Program-made: the position numbers and the translations under genes
Shown here: piece after piece, positions 32,086 to 40,423 of the stretch
Layout of the letters: the number at the start of each line of letters is the position of its first letter
How positions within the stretch are numbered: position 1 is the first letter of the stretch
NCBI RefSeq assembly: GCF_026013605.1
Contig: NZ_JAPDPJ010000054.1
Coordinates: 1-42,430, forward strand
DNA length: 42,430 nucleotides
Direction: 5' to 3'
Source: Plebeiibacterium sediminum
GTDB taxonomy: Bacteria > Bacteroidota > Bacteroidia > Bacteroidales > Marinilabiliaceae
The notes under the pieces: model-generated
The model's database searches: none
What the model saw: the letters and a program-made list of their open reading frames with translations, nothing else
What the model was told of the DNA's origin: nothing

Positions 32086-33714
32086 TTAGTTCTTAAGGTC
32101 TATCTGTTTTATAATTTCGTTGATAGGCTTTCCTATGGCACCATTGGGTTTTGGTATTTCAAGAATTGTTGAAATAGTTGGTGCCACATCAATCATTTTT
32201 ACCTTATCAACGATCTGAGCAGGATTGATGTTCCAGCCAAAAAATATCATTGGTATGGTGCATCGGTTTGATTTAAATGAGTGTTTCTGATTCTCTTTAA
32301 TCTCTTCAATCCAACCGGGTTTAAGTGATACAAATAAATCGCCTGAACGACCAAAGTAATAGGATTTCTGCATCAGGCCATAAACTCCGTTTGTATAATT
32401 ATTGGTTCTTAAATTAATGCCTGTTATGGTGTTTTGCACACCGGAAACTTCAAGTAAAAATCTGGCAGCTTTATCTTGTATCTCTTCAAAAGAAATATCC
32501 TTTTCTTTAATGAGTTCGTGATTTAAATAGAACTGCTTGTTTTCATAGCCTTTAACCCATTTCCCCTGGCCATAAATAGCCATTAAATATAAATTAAGCA
32601 GTGCCGATGTTTTTTGTCCGTTAAAATAACCAGTGCTAATATTATTGTTTTGCAATGTTTTTAAGCCCCAATTAATAGTAGGTGTAGATGTAAAGATGAA
32701 TAAGGTTTGTTCCAGTCCTACATTGTCTTTTATAACTTGAATAAAGGATTCGATTTGCTCATCTAATCTTAATAACATGTCTTCCACTTCTGCATCAAAG
32801 AGCTCAATTTCGTCTTCAATAAATGGTTTGCATGTAAAATTAACAGAAAGAATATCCGTAAACTCATCTTTGCCCAGGTTTTCATTAATAACGAGAGAGG
32901 CAGCAAAATCTCGTATTAGATAATTTTCAAAAGGAGTTCCTGGTAATTTACTGTATGGCATCAAACTATGATCAGGAGCTTTTAAATCGTACATAAAATG
33001 CCTCATTTCCTTATCACCACCAGTAACAAACTCATTGTAGTTTCTAAGGTCAAAAGCCGGTCCCCATTGACGATTGATATACATATCCGCAAACTTCATT
33101 GAATTAAACTTCTGAACCCATTGTTGCAATGAATCTTTAGAAGAGCAAACCATTTTTCCTGTTGTTCTGTCGAACCAATATTGAGATGTTTGATCAGAAT
33201 GCGAAAGGAAAGCAATGTCTTCAGGTGTAATTCCCACAGAGGCAACTTTTGATTTGCCCCGGTTCATGATTAACAGTTCATCAGCTATTGTGCTCGAAAG
33301 AATTTCAGAAGTGCTGAAATAGCCGGAATCCGGATGATTTACTGCATCGGCAGCATTAAATGAATAAGCCTTTGAAATGTTTGGTTGGTTTAAAGTATAC
33401 CACTTGTCGCTGATAATACCATGCATACCAGGATAGGTGCCGGTATAAAAATTTGTAAGCTTGGTTCCCTTATAAGTGGTGGAAGTTTCATAATCAGAGT
33501 TGTGAAAGAAGGTACCTCTTTCAATAATCTGATTAAATCCGTGTTTCGTAAATTTATTCTTGAATTTTAAGAGATGCTCGGTTTGTAATTCATCGATATT
33601 AACAAAAACAACCAGTTTAGGAACTTTTGTTTTGATCATATTTTGTGAATACACAGGTAACAGGGCAAGTATAAGGATTGCCAGAGCTATAAATTTTCGG
33701 CATAGTTGTTTCAT
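32086..33714 (-). CDS. Alkaline-phosphatase-superfamily protein, probably inactive
   Basis: 542 residues from the ATG at 33714; an upstream TTG at 33750 is rejected because the Lys-initiated signal peptide (1-24, VYSQN) starts at 33714. The fold is that of PafA-like phosphatases: 'PKLVVFVNIDELQTEHL', 'GTKLTNFYTGTYPGMHGIISDKWY', 'EVEDMLLRLDEQIESFIQVI', 'TIPMIFFGWNI'. The catalytic set is largely missing. The nucleophile region 'YTAPGHT' reads YKGTKLT, the 'ADHG' metal motif reads TSTP, and 'DTHVP' reads RCTIP. I judge it an exported pseudo-phosphatase. On the minus strand behind DUF190. Confidence 0.75.
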   Translation of the reverse strand: MKQLCRKFIALAILILALLPVYSQNMIKTKVPKLVVFVNIDELQTEHLLKFKNKFTKHGFNQIIERGTFFHNSDYETSTTYKGTKLTNFYTGTYPGMHGIISDKWYTLNQPNISKAYSFNAADAVNHPDSGYFSTSEILSSTIADELLIMNRGKSKVASVGITPEDIAFLSHSDQTSQYWFDRTTGKMVCSSKDSLQQWVQKFNSMKFADMYINRQWGPAFDLRNYNEFVTGGDKEMRHFMYDLKAPDHSLMPYSKLPGTPFENYLIRDFAASLVINENLGKDEFTDILSVNFTCKPFIEDEIELFDAEVEDMLLRLDEQIESFIQVIKDNVGLEQTLFIFTSTPTINWGLKTLQNNNISTGYFNGQKTSALLNLYLMAIYGQGKWVKGYENKQFYLNHELIKEKDISFEEIQDKAARFLLEVSGVQNTITGINLRTNNYTNGVYGLMQKSYYFGRSGDLFVSLKPGWIEEIKENQKHSFKSNRCTIPMIFFGWNINPAQIVDKVKMIDVAPTISTILEIPKPNGAIGKPINEIIKQIDLKN

Positions 33715-33774
33715 AGTGCCAAAATAAATAGCATTTAACAACATCTCCAAATAAAACTGATATATCTTAAAGCA

Positions 33775-34137
33775 CTAATATACTTTTGCTTTTTCGTGTT
33801 TACGATAGGCTACAATATCAACATCCTCAATATAAATAATTCCGGCTCCATCTGCTTTTTCCAGAAGTCCTGCAACAACTTTTGAAAAATCTTCAATGCG
33901 TTCCTGTTTATCTACAATTTCAATTATAATAGGAGGTTCGTGCGAAATGTCAAATGCTTTTGATGAATCGGCCAGTCCGTTTGCTCCATATCCCATAAAG
34001 CCTTTTGTTACGGTGGTTCCTGCCAGAGTGTATTTTTTGGCTGCAAAAACTATGGCCTCATATAATGAACGTTGATATACCTTATCTGCCTCTGGAATAA
34101 TAATCTTCAGTTTCTTCCCTTTTCCCTCTATATTCAT
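33775..34137 (-). CDS. DUF190 (PII-like) family protein
   Basis: 120 residues, soluble. Pattern 'LKIIIPEADKVYQRSLYEAIVFAAKKYTLAGTTVTKGFMGYGANG' and 'PIIIEIVDKQERIEDFSKVVAGLLEKADGAGIIYIEDVDIVAYR' fits the PII-like DUF190 fold (ferredoxin-like trimer). Such genes often neighbour crcB fluoride channels, but no crcB is present here. The next gene downstream on the strand is the inactive phosphatase-fold protein, 60 bp away. Ligand unknown. Confidence 0.8.
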   Translation of the reverse strand: MNIEGKGKKLKIIIPEADKVYQRSLYEAIVFAAKKYTLAGTTVTKGFMGYGANGLADSSKAFDISHEPPIIIEIVDKQERIEDFSKVVAGLLEKADGAGIIYIEDVDIVAYRKHEKAKVY

Positions 34138-34599
34138 AATGTGTTGTGTTAAGGTTAATAGCGGTGATCCATGTTATACCATTAGTCCTTTCGGTTATCT
34201 GTTGCACTAAAAATCATTCAAACCAGGCATATGAAAACACCAAAATGCGACTAGTGCATCAAGGCTCAAATTACGACTTAATACGGACACTATCAATAAG
34301 GGAAATGAAAAAACTGAAGATTCGATAAAATTTTGAATTGGGTTGAAAAACTTTGCAGAACCAATGAACTTTAACGTCAGATTACTTGGTTCTTATCTAA
34401 ATATTGCTAATTTTGAAGACAATCCCTGGAGATGAATACTTTGGTAACAAATATTGATCTCTTCATCCCTTAATTTATTAACATGGTCATCTCCGAAATT
34501 TAAATATTCATGCATTTACAGTGATTATAAAGCCTGGAACGTTGGGCTGTACTTTAATGTTGAAATTTGATTGTTAAGAGGACCGCAAATTTAAGTTTT
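34138..34599. other. 462-bp divergent intergenic region
   Basis: It separates the DUF190 gene (minus) from the EF-G-like gene (plus). Apart from the promoter at 34386-34415 I see only GGAGATGA (34428-34435) repeated inverted as TCATCTCC about 60 bp later, inside the leader. No RNA gene recognised; a 60-codon frame at 34146-34328 has no family features. Confidence 0.5.
34386..34415 (+). promoter_or_regulatory. Promoter of the EF-G-like gene
   Basis: TTG (34386-34388), 19 bp, TAATTTTG (34408-34415): a full -33/-7 arrangement. It predicts a leader of about 180 nt before the ATG at 34600. Confidence 0.5.
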
Positions 34600-36756
34600 A
34601 TGAAGGTATATCAAGCAAATCAAATTAAGAACATAGCCCTACTTGGTAGTGCTGGCTCGGGTAAAACCACCCTCGCCGAGGCTATGTTACTTGAGGGTGG
34701 TGTTATTGACCGCAGAGGCAATATCGACAACAATAGTACAGTGTCTGATTATCACAAGGTGGAGCATGAGTATGGTTACTCAGTTTTTTCATCAGTTATG
34801 TATACCGAATGGCTGGAAAAGAAAATCAATTTTATTGATTGTCCCGGTTCTGACGACTTTATTACAGGAGCTGTAACTTCTTTAAATGTAACAGATACAG
34901 CTTTGATGTTATTAAATACGACTCAAGGTGTTGAAGTAGGAACACAAAATCTCTTTAGATATACCGAACAATATAAGAAGCCGGTTATTTTTATAGCAAA
35001 CCAGCTTGATCACGAAAAATCAAATTTTGAACAGACTATTGAGCAGGCCGTTGAAAGTTTTGGAAGTAAAGTAGTTATTGTACAATACCCAGTAAGTGTA
35101 GGAGAAGGTTTTAATGCGCTTGTAGATGTATTAAAAATGAAGATGTATCAGTGGGGACCAAATGGAGGAAAACCTGAAATTTTAGATATCCCTGCAGATC
35201 AAAAGGAGAGAGCTGATGAACTGCATAACGCATTGGTTGAAGCTGCTGCTGAAAATGATGAAGATTTAATGGAACTTTTCTTTGACAAAGGAACATTGGA
35301 TGAAGATCAGATGAGATCAGGAATGAAAAAAGGACTTATTGCCCGCGATTTATTTCCAGTATTCTGTGTTTCTGCAATTAAAGATATGGGTGTAAGGCGC
35401 CTGATGGAGTTTTTAGGAAATATTGTTCCATTTGTGTCTGAAATGCCAAAACCTATTACTAAAGATGCAGAAGAAGTTAGCTGTTCATCAGAAGGACCTG
35501 CATCAATATTTGTATTTAAAACCAGTATAGAGCCTCACTTAGGCGAAGTGTCGTTCTTTAAAGTAATGTCGGGTAAAGTGGCAGAAGGAATGGATCTGGT
35601 TAATATGACCAAAGGTGCTAAAGAAAGATTATCACAGCTATATTGTGTGGCAGGTAGTAACAGAACTAAAATTAGTGAACTGGTTGCCGGAGATATTGGT
35701 GCTACAGTTAAACTGAAAGAAACAAAAACAAATGATACCTTAAATGATAAGGGTTGTAATTATGTATTTGAGCCTATTCATTATCCGGACTATAAGTTCA
35801 GAACTGCCATCAGACCAATAAATGAACATGATGATGAAAAATTAGGTGAAGTATTACAACGTATGCATGAGGAGGACCCGACTCTTATTATTGAATATTC
35901 TAAGGAGTTAAAACAAATTATTGTGTACGGACAAGGGGAGTTTCATTTGAATACAATGAAATGGCGTATTGAGAATAACGATAAATTGGCTGTTGTTTTT
36001 GATCGTCCAAAAATTCCTTATCGCGAAACAATAACCAGAGCGGCAAGAGCAGATTACCGACATAAAAAGCAATCAGGAGGTTCAGGTCAGTTTGGAGAAG
36101 TTCATATGGTTATTGAGCCATACGAAGAAGGGATGCCAGATCCAACATCTTATAAATTCAATGGTCAGGAATTTAAGATGAATGTTAGGGGAACAGAAAC
36201 AGTGAAGCTTCCTTGGGGAGGTAAACTTATTTTCCATAATTGTATTGTGGGTGGAGCTATTGATGCACGCTTTTTACCAGCTATTTTAAAAGGTATTATG
36301 GAAAAAATGGAAGAAGGTCCATTGACAGGTTCATATGCCCGTGATATCAGAGTTTGTGTTTATGATGGTAAAATGCATGCGGTAGACTCAAATGAAATTT
36401 CATTTAAACTGGCAGGAAGGAATGCATTTAGCACTGCTTTTAGAGAGGCTGGACCAAAAATTCTTGAGCCTGTTTATGATGTTGAAGTAAAAGTTCCTTC
36501 GGACAGGATGGGAGATGTGATGAGTGACTTACAAGGTCGCCGTGCATTAATTGAAGGAATGAATAGTGAAAAAGGATTTGAGGTAATTAAGGCTAAAGTT
36601 CCATTAAAAGAAATGGATAAATATTCTACGTCGTTAAGTTCAATAACTGGGGGTAGAGCAATGTTTACTTTAAAATTTGCAAAATACGATATTGTGCCAC
36701 ATGATGTTCAGGAACAACTTCTTGCTGATTACCAGAAAGAGTTAGCGGAGGTATAA
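34600..36756 (+). CDS. Elongation factor G-like translational GTPase (second EF-G type)
   Basis: 718 residues from the ATG at 34600; a TTG at 34567 would add 11 unconserved residues. P-loop GSAGSGKT (16-23), G3 DCPG, G4 NQLD instead of the usual NKxD, then EF-G domains II-V ('GSGQFGEVHMVIEPYEEG', 'VGGAIDARFLPAILKGI', 'EPVYDVEVKVPSDRMGDVMSDLQGRRALIEGM'). The switch I motif RGITI is replaced by YGYSV. This fits the divergent EF-G2 class rather than the canonical fusA translocase, which normally sits with rpsL/rpsG. Role uncertain. Confidence 0.85.
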   Translation: MKVYQANQIKNIALLGSAGSGKTTLAEAMLLEGGVIDRRGNIDNNSTVSDYHKVEHEYGYSVFSSVMYTEWLEKKINFIDCPGSDDFITGAVTSLNVTDTALMLLNTTQGVEVGTQNLFRYTEQYKKPVIFIANQLDHEKSNFEQTIEQAVESFGSKVVIVQYPVSVGEGFNALVDVLKMKMYQWGPNGGKPEILDIPADQKERADELHNALVEAAAENDEDLMELFFDKGTLDEDQMRSGMKKGLIARDLFPVFCVSAIKDMGVRRLMEFLGNIVPFVSEMPKPITKDAEEVSCSSEGPASIFVFKTSIEPHLGEVSFFKVMSGKVAEGMDLVNMTKGAKERLSQLYCVAGSNRTKISELVAGDIGATVKLKETKTNDTLNDKGCNYVFEPIHYPDYKFRTAIRPINEHDDEKLGEVLQRMHEEDPTLIIEYSKELKQIIVYGQGEFHLNTMKWRIENNDKLAVVFDRPKIPYRETITRAARADYRHKKQSGGSGQFGEVHMVIEPYEEGMPDPTSYKFNGQEFKMNVRGTETVKLPWGGKLIFHNCIVGGAIDARFLPAILKGIMEKMEEGPLTGSYARDIRVCVYDGKMHAVDSNEISFKLAGRNAFSTAFREAGPKILEPVYDVEVKVPSDRMGDVMSDLQGRRALIEGMNSEKGFEVIKAKVPLKEMDKYSTSLSSITGGRAMFTLKFAKYDIVPHDVQEQLLADYQKELAEV

Positions 36757-36783
36757 TATTCCTCTAGTGAATTGTTGATGATT

Positions 36784-36817
36784 AATCCGGTATTTGTTTT
36801 CTGATACCGGATTTTTT
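36784..36817 (+). terminator. Terminator of the EF-G-like gene
   Basis: AATCCGGTAT (36784-36793) pairs with ATACCGGATT (36804-36813), followed by TTTT; a perfect 10-bp stem. Confidence 0.85.
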
Positions 36818-36822
36818 ATGGG

Positions 36823-38058
36823 TTATTTTTTTCCTCTGATTAAATGTAATGGTCCTTTTTTCTCTAATGTTTCACCTTCATTAAATCCTTTGGCTTCTAT
36901 GTAGTAAAAATAGACTCCTTCAGAGGCTTCTCTTCCGCTAATTTTGCCATCCCAACCTTCGGCCGGATTTGTGGTAGTAAAAACCTTTCTTCCCCAACGA
37001 TTTACGATTACCATTTTAAAGCTTTTAATAGATCGATAAACTACTACAAATTCATCATTGATACCATCACCGTTAGGTGTAAAAACGTTTGGAGCCTCAA
37101 GTTTTATTTCTATTACTTCTAAAGGTGTATCAATTTCTTTAATATTCGAGCATCCACTAAAAATGTTAGAAACAGTGAGTGTAATATTGTAAGTTCCAAT
37201 TTCTTCAAAGGTAAAGTTGGTGTTGGGCTCTAAATGTGGAGCATAGGTGTAAGCTTCATCATCTCCGAATGCATTTTTAATAAAGTTCCATTCGTAATCA
37301 GTAATAGTGCCTAATGACTCACTTTCAAAGGCAACAGACATAGGTGCAGATCCTTTATAATTAAGTTCTTGAAGTTCGTTATAGTTTTCTCTGTCCGTTG
37401 GTGTAAATGAGAATGCAGCTGAAACAGCTATAGCTTCAATATCTATTGTTGCTGTTGTTGTAGCAGCTCCATTAAATGCACTCAGATTAACTGTGTAACT
37501 TGTATTTTCATAAGGAGAAGTAATTTCAGGAATGGCTTCTGTTGAGCCATCAATTTCTCCGGCTGGCAAGGATTCCCATTGATACGAGTATGAATAATCT
37601 AATGTAATAGGGGATCCATTTGTGAAATTATAATATGTAAGCGTTTTAACTTGGGGAATTACAGCAAGGTCAAGATTTATACAATCAAAAGTTGTGGTTT
37701 CTATTTCAGCTGAAATTATTTCAGGTTGAAATACCCAACAGAAAAATTCATCAGTTGAGGTAGTGTTGTTTCTAACAACCCTGTAACCGGTTTCTAGTAA
37801 TGAAGTTGTTAAAGTAGGATTATTGCTACTTTGAATTTGGTTCCAACCTGTTCCAGAGTATGTATACCAGGTATAGGTACTTTCAGGCAAAGTGCTTACA
37901 CTTAAAGAACCGCTTGATAAATCTGAAAAAAGAAAAATGGGGGCACCAGAATTTGAAGTAGCCTGATCAGTATTACCATTTGCAATAATTTGAGCATTGG
38001 TATTAATAGCAACAACACTCAATAAAAAAAGTATGATATATTTATAAATAATCTTCAT
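36823..38058 (-). CDS. T9SS type B sorting-domain (gliding_CHU_C) PKD protein
   Basis: 411 residues from the ATG at 38058; a TTG at 38088 falls in the -7 promoter box and is rejected. Signal peptide 1-22 (NTNAQ). The middle contains Ig/PKD-like modules (about 215-315, 'APMSVAFESESLGTITDYEWNF', 'FEEIGTYNITLTVSNIFSG'). The last 85 residues are the CHU_C type B sorting domain ('PNVFTPNGDGINDEFVV', 'IVNRWGRKVFTT', 'GWDGKISGREASEGVYFYYI'). So it is a surface or secreted cargo of the type IX system. Ligand or substrate unknown. Confidence 0.9.
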   Translation of the reverse strand: MKIIYKYIILFLLSVVAINTNAQIIANGNTDQATSNSGAPIFLFSDLSSGSLSVSTLPESTYTWYTYSGTGWNQIQSSNNPTLTTSLLETGYRVVRNNTTSTDEFFCWVFQPEIISAEIETTTFDCINLDLAVIPQVKTLTYYNFTNGSPITLDYSYSYQWESLPAGEIDGSTEAIPEITSPYENTSYTVNLSAFNGAATTTATIDIEAIAVSAAFSFTPTDRENYNELQELNYKGSAPMSVAFESESLGTITDYEWNFIKNAFGDDEAYTYAPHLEPNTNFTFEEIGTYNITLTVSNIFSGCSNIKEIDTPLEVIEIKLEAPNVFTPNGDGINDEFVVVYRSIKSFKMVIVNRWGRKVFTTTNPAEGWDGKISGREASEGVYFYYIEAKGFNEGETLEKKGPLHLIRGKK

Positions 38059-38085
38059 AATAAGAAATTCCTGTTTATTAGAATT

Positions 38086-38093
38086 CAAAGATA
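38086..38093 (-). promoter_or_regulatory. -7 box of the T9SS cargo gene
   Basis: Minus strand TATCTTTG, 28 bp before the ATG at 38058. No clear -33 element. Confidence 0.5.
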
Positions 38094-38162
38094 TTTATTT
38101 TAAACGGTTTTGGTAAAAATAAATTGTAATGTAGGGTGGATTATGTGTTTTGTGATTAAATA

Positions 38163-38354
38163 CCGGATTGCAATTATTGCGTTAAGAGAGTGCAGAGTCA
38201 AGTTTACTTTAACTATGCTGAGCGTTGCAATAATAAGGAACTAAATCCTGGCCATTCTTCCCAAAAGTTATATTGTTTTAAGTTGAGATAATTTATCATA
38301 TTTACATGATGTTAATTTCACGGATTACGCTATGCTAAATTTTCGCGAACGGGG
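38163..38354 (+). repeat. REP-like long repeat, copy 1 (R half only)
   Basis: About 190 bp that recurs with high identity at 39272-39463 and 41315-41500. Internal structure: CCGGATTGC start, ATTATTGC...GCAATAAT inverted pair enclosing a TCAAGT/ACTTGA hairpin, an ATTTACA/TGTAAAT hairpin, and a terminal palindrome around CGGATTACGC. No frame is conserved through the copies, so it is noncoding. Confidence 0.8.
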
Positions 38355-38638
38355 ATTATAATTCTATTGATAATACTTTTACACCATCAAATGCAAAGTA
38401 TAAACTCCGTTTCACAACAGATGAAACAAGTAAAATTGGTTTACCTAGTGCAACAAAATATCCCAATACTGGTCATGGTTTCACTGCGGGTAGTAATGGT
38501 GTTTTAGGTGTGCCTGAATTGCAAGTAAGTGGTGGAGCACAATTTAAAAGAGCGGCCATTTATGAAACTCTTGATGATGGTACAGAAAGGTTAGTTGGTG
38601 TATTTGATGCGAAACATGAAATATTTATAAAATATTAA
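38339..38638 (+). pseudogene. Start-less 3' gene fragment, toxin-tip-like (tip 1)
   Basis: An open frame of 99 codons without a single Met, beginning right after a stop inside repeat copy 1 and ending 4 bp before the next gene. It reads '...KIGLPSATKYPNTGHGFTAG', 'GVPELQVSGGAQFKRAAIYE', 'GVFDAKHEIFIKY'. Codon use and composition look genuinely coding. A C-terminal domain with no N-terminal part, tightly followed by a small intact gene, is the layout of a displaced polymorphic-toxin tip plus immunity gene. I do not recognise the toxin family, and the reading is inferred from layout. Confidence 0.5.
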
Positions 38639-38642
38639 TAGT

Positions 38643-39113
38643 ATGATAGAATTAAGGTTGCGATATTCATATGCGGAATATAAAGGTAAGTTGTATGGTT
38701 ATAGTACAGATTACAAAACATTAGTGAGTCATGATATTGAGGATGTGAATTTAGGATTTGTTCCAGAGTATATACAAGGTCATGAATATTATACAAAAGT
38801 TGTTAGAAAGAAAAGAATAGATAGTGCATTTAAAATAGAAACATGGGGTGAAATTGACGGCTATTCAATGCGAATTTGGAATTTGATTGATGGTAAGTAT
38901 ACACTTGAGCCAATAACGGCTGAAGAGGCAGAGCATTTTGGAGTTGGATTTGCAGAACCAGGTAGATATCATGCCGTTTTTAAAGAGTTAGATGAAATAA
39001 ATAGTATTTGGGAAGTTAGAAAACCCATTGAAGGCTTTCCATTTAATACTGATGAGATTGTGTATTTGAAGAAAGATGGGATATGGATAGAAGAGAATTG
39101 TAGTGGGTTATAG
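38643..39113 (+). CDS. Hypothetical protein, candidate immunity protein 1
   Basis: 156 residues, no signal peptide or membrane segment, acidic, rich in aromatic residues ('RYSYAEYKGKLYGYSTDYKTLVSHD', 'TAEEAEHFGVGFAEPGRYHAVFKELDE'). No family recognised. It starts 4 bp after the stop of the start-less fragment, implying former translational coupling, and is followed at once by the long repeat copy 2. Candidate cytoplasmic immunity partner of tip 1; inference from context only. Confidence 0.55.
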   Translation: MIELRLRYSYAEYKGKLYGYSTDYKTLVSHDIEDVNLGFVPEYIQGHEYYTKVVRKKRIDSAFKIETWGEIDGYSMRIWNLIDGKYTLEPITAEEAEHFGVGFAEPGRYHAVFKELDEINSIWEVRKPIEGFPFNTDEIVYLKKDGIWIEENCSGL

Positions 39114-39120
39114 TCGCCCC

Positions 39121-39463
39121 CCTGTAGGCTCGGATATATCACGTTTGTTAGGCGGAAATTTTTTCCATGCAATGTGCGTGCTGTAAATCATATATAGGGG
39201 TTTGGATTGAATGATTTTATCACTTGAGATAAGAACTAAGGATTTGTAATCCGGATGATAATATATTTTACCCGGATTGCAATTATTGCGTTAAGAGAGT
39301 GCAGAGTCAAGTTTACTTGAACTATGTTGAGCGTTGCAATAATAAGGAACTAAATCCTGGCCACTCTTCCCCAAAGTTATATTGTTTTAAGTTGATATAA
39401 TTTATCATATTTACATGATGCAAATTTCACGGATTACGCTGCACTAAATCCGCGCGAACGGGG
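39121..39463 (+). repeat. Long REP-like repeat, copy 2 (R' + R)
   Basis: About 343 bp matching 41163-41500 along its whole length. The R' half (39121-39254) begins GTAGGCT and ends in the arm GGATTTGTAATCCGG (39240-39254). After 17 AT-rich bases the R half starts with CCGGATTGCAATT (39272) and matches 38163-38354. The two arms form a tail-to-tail inverted pair. Confidence 0.85.
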
Positions 39464-39529
39464 AGCAAGCTATAAATCATATACAGGGATTTTGGAATGA
39501 ATGATTCTATCTCTTATGCAAAAGGGTAA

Positions 39530-40199
39530 GGATTTATAATCTGGTCAATTAATGAAAATATATTTTGCTATTTTTATCAGATATAACAATCAACCCCATA
39601 GCCCTATGTCCGATAAATACAAAATATTCGATAATCAAGCAGCTTACTTTGTTACCATGACCACAGTAGGCTGGATAGATGTTTTTACTCGCAAGAACCA
39701 TAAAATGCTCATTGTTGAATCGCTAAAATATTGTCAGCATAATAAAGGTTTAGAAATATATGGATGGGTTCTGATGGGTAGCCATTTGCATATGATTTGT
39801 TCTGCAGCAGAAGGATATGCGTTAACAGATATATTAAGAGATTTTAAAAAACATACTTCAAAGAGGATAGTAAAGCAGATAAAAGAAGAACCAGAAAGCC
39901 GCAGAGAGTGGATGCTTGATCTATTTCAAAAATATTGTGAGCATTTAAAAAGGGATCAGACTTATAAAGTTTGGCAAGATGGTAATCATGCAGAAGTGAT
40001 TTATAGCAATCAATTCTTTGATCAGAAATTAAATTATATACATCAAAATCCTGTTGAAGATATGATTGTAGCTAATGCTGAAGATTACCTGTATAGTTCA
40101 GCAAGAAATTATGCTGAGTTACCTTATTTACTTGATGTTATTTTGGAAACACAGAAATTGGTTACTTATAATTAGTAGATAAACCCGGATTGCAAATCC
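39530..40199 (+). mobile_element. RAYT unit between two REP arms
   Basis: GGATTTATAATCTGG (39530-39544) and CCGGATTGCAAATCC (40185-40199) bracket the Y1-transposase gene. The left flank from about 39468 matches the R' sequence leading to the same arm in copies 2 and 4. So the transposase occupies the place that holds only a 17-bp spacer in the copies at 39255-39271 and in copy 4. Confidence 0.6.
39606..40175 (+). CDS. REP-associated tyrosine transposase (RAYT, Y1/IS200-like)
   Basis: 189 residues from the ATG at 39606; an ATG at 39552 would add 18 unconserved residues. 'QAAYFVTMTTVGWIDVFTRK' is the family opening. The HUH-type metal site is SHLHMI (His60, His62), the catalytic Tyr is Tyr144 in 'KLNYIHQNPVE', and 'DYLYSSARNYAE' near the end is typical of RAYTs. 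It nicks single-stranded DNA at REP hairpins. Flanked by its own REP-like arms, so probably the enzyme that spread the repeats in this region. Confidence 0.88.
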   Translation: MSDKYKIFDNQAAYFVTMTTVGWIDVFTRKNHKMLIVESLKYCQHNKGLEIYGWVLMGSHLHMICSAAEGYALTDILRDFKKHTSKRIVKQIKEEPESRREWMLDLFQKYCEHLKRDQTYKVWQDGNHAEVIYSNQFFDQKLNYIHQNPVEDMIVANAEDYLYSSARNYAELPYLLDVILETQKLVTYN

Positions 40200-40237
40200 T
40201 ACCAACTAATCAAAAATGATAGATAGTTTTTAATTGA

Positions 40238-40423
40238 AATAAATTATCATATTTACATGATGTAAATTTCACGGATTACGCTGCGCTAAATCCGCGAGAA
40301 CGGGGGGCAAATGCTAAGGATATTTTTGGAAAACTCAATGAGACAAATATTCTTGAAAACGCAAATCTGGAAAAGACATTAAATATTGAAACTAAAAAAC
40401 TTAATATAGATTATGAGCTATAA
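40238..40423 (+). pseudogene. Start-less 3' gene fragment (tip 2)
   Basis: 61 codons without Met. The first 23 codons lie in repeat copy 3, and about 39 codons of non-repeat sequence follow ('ANAKDIFGKLNETNILENAN', ending 'KLNIDYEL'). The frame overlaps the start of the next gene by 11 bp. Same arrangement as tip 1: repeat end, C-terminal remnant, small intact gene. Too short to classify. Confidence 0.4.
40241..40306 (+). repeat. REP-like long repeat, copy 3 (right end only)
   Basis: 66 bp equal to the right end of R (TTATCATATTTACATGATGT onward, through the CGGATTACGCTGCGCTAAATCCG palindrome to GAACGGGG). It ends where the second gene fragment begins. Confidence 0.75.

Noticed and set aside
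34146-34328. 60-codon ORF upstream of the EF-G-like gene
   Set aside because: No homology, no ribosome-binding site and composition unlike neighbouring genes.
40238-40306. Repeat R as a coding sequence fused to the tips
   Set aside because: The frame that reads into tip 2 is closed by a stop in copy 1, where tip 1 uses a different frame, so R is not a common coding core.
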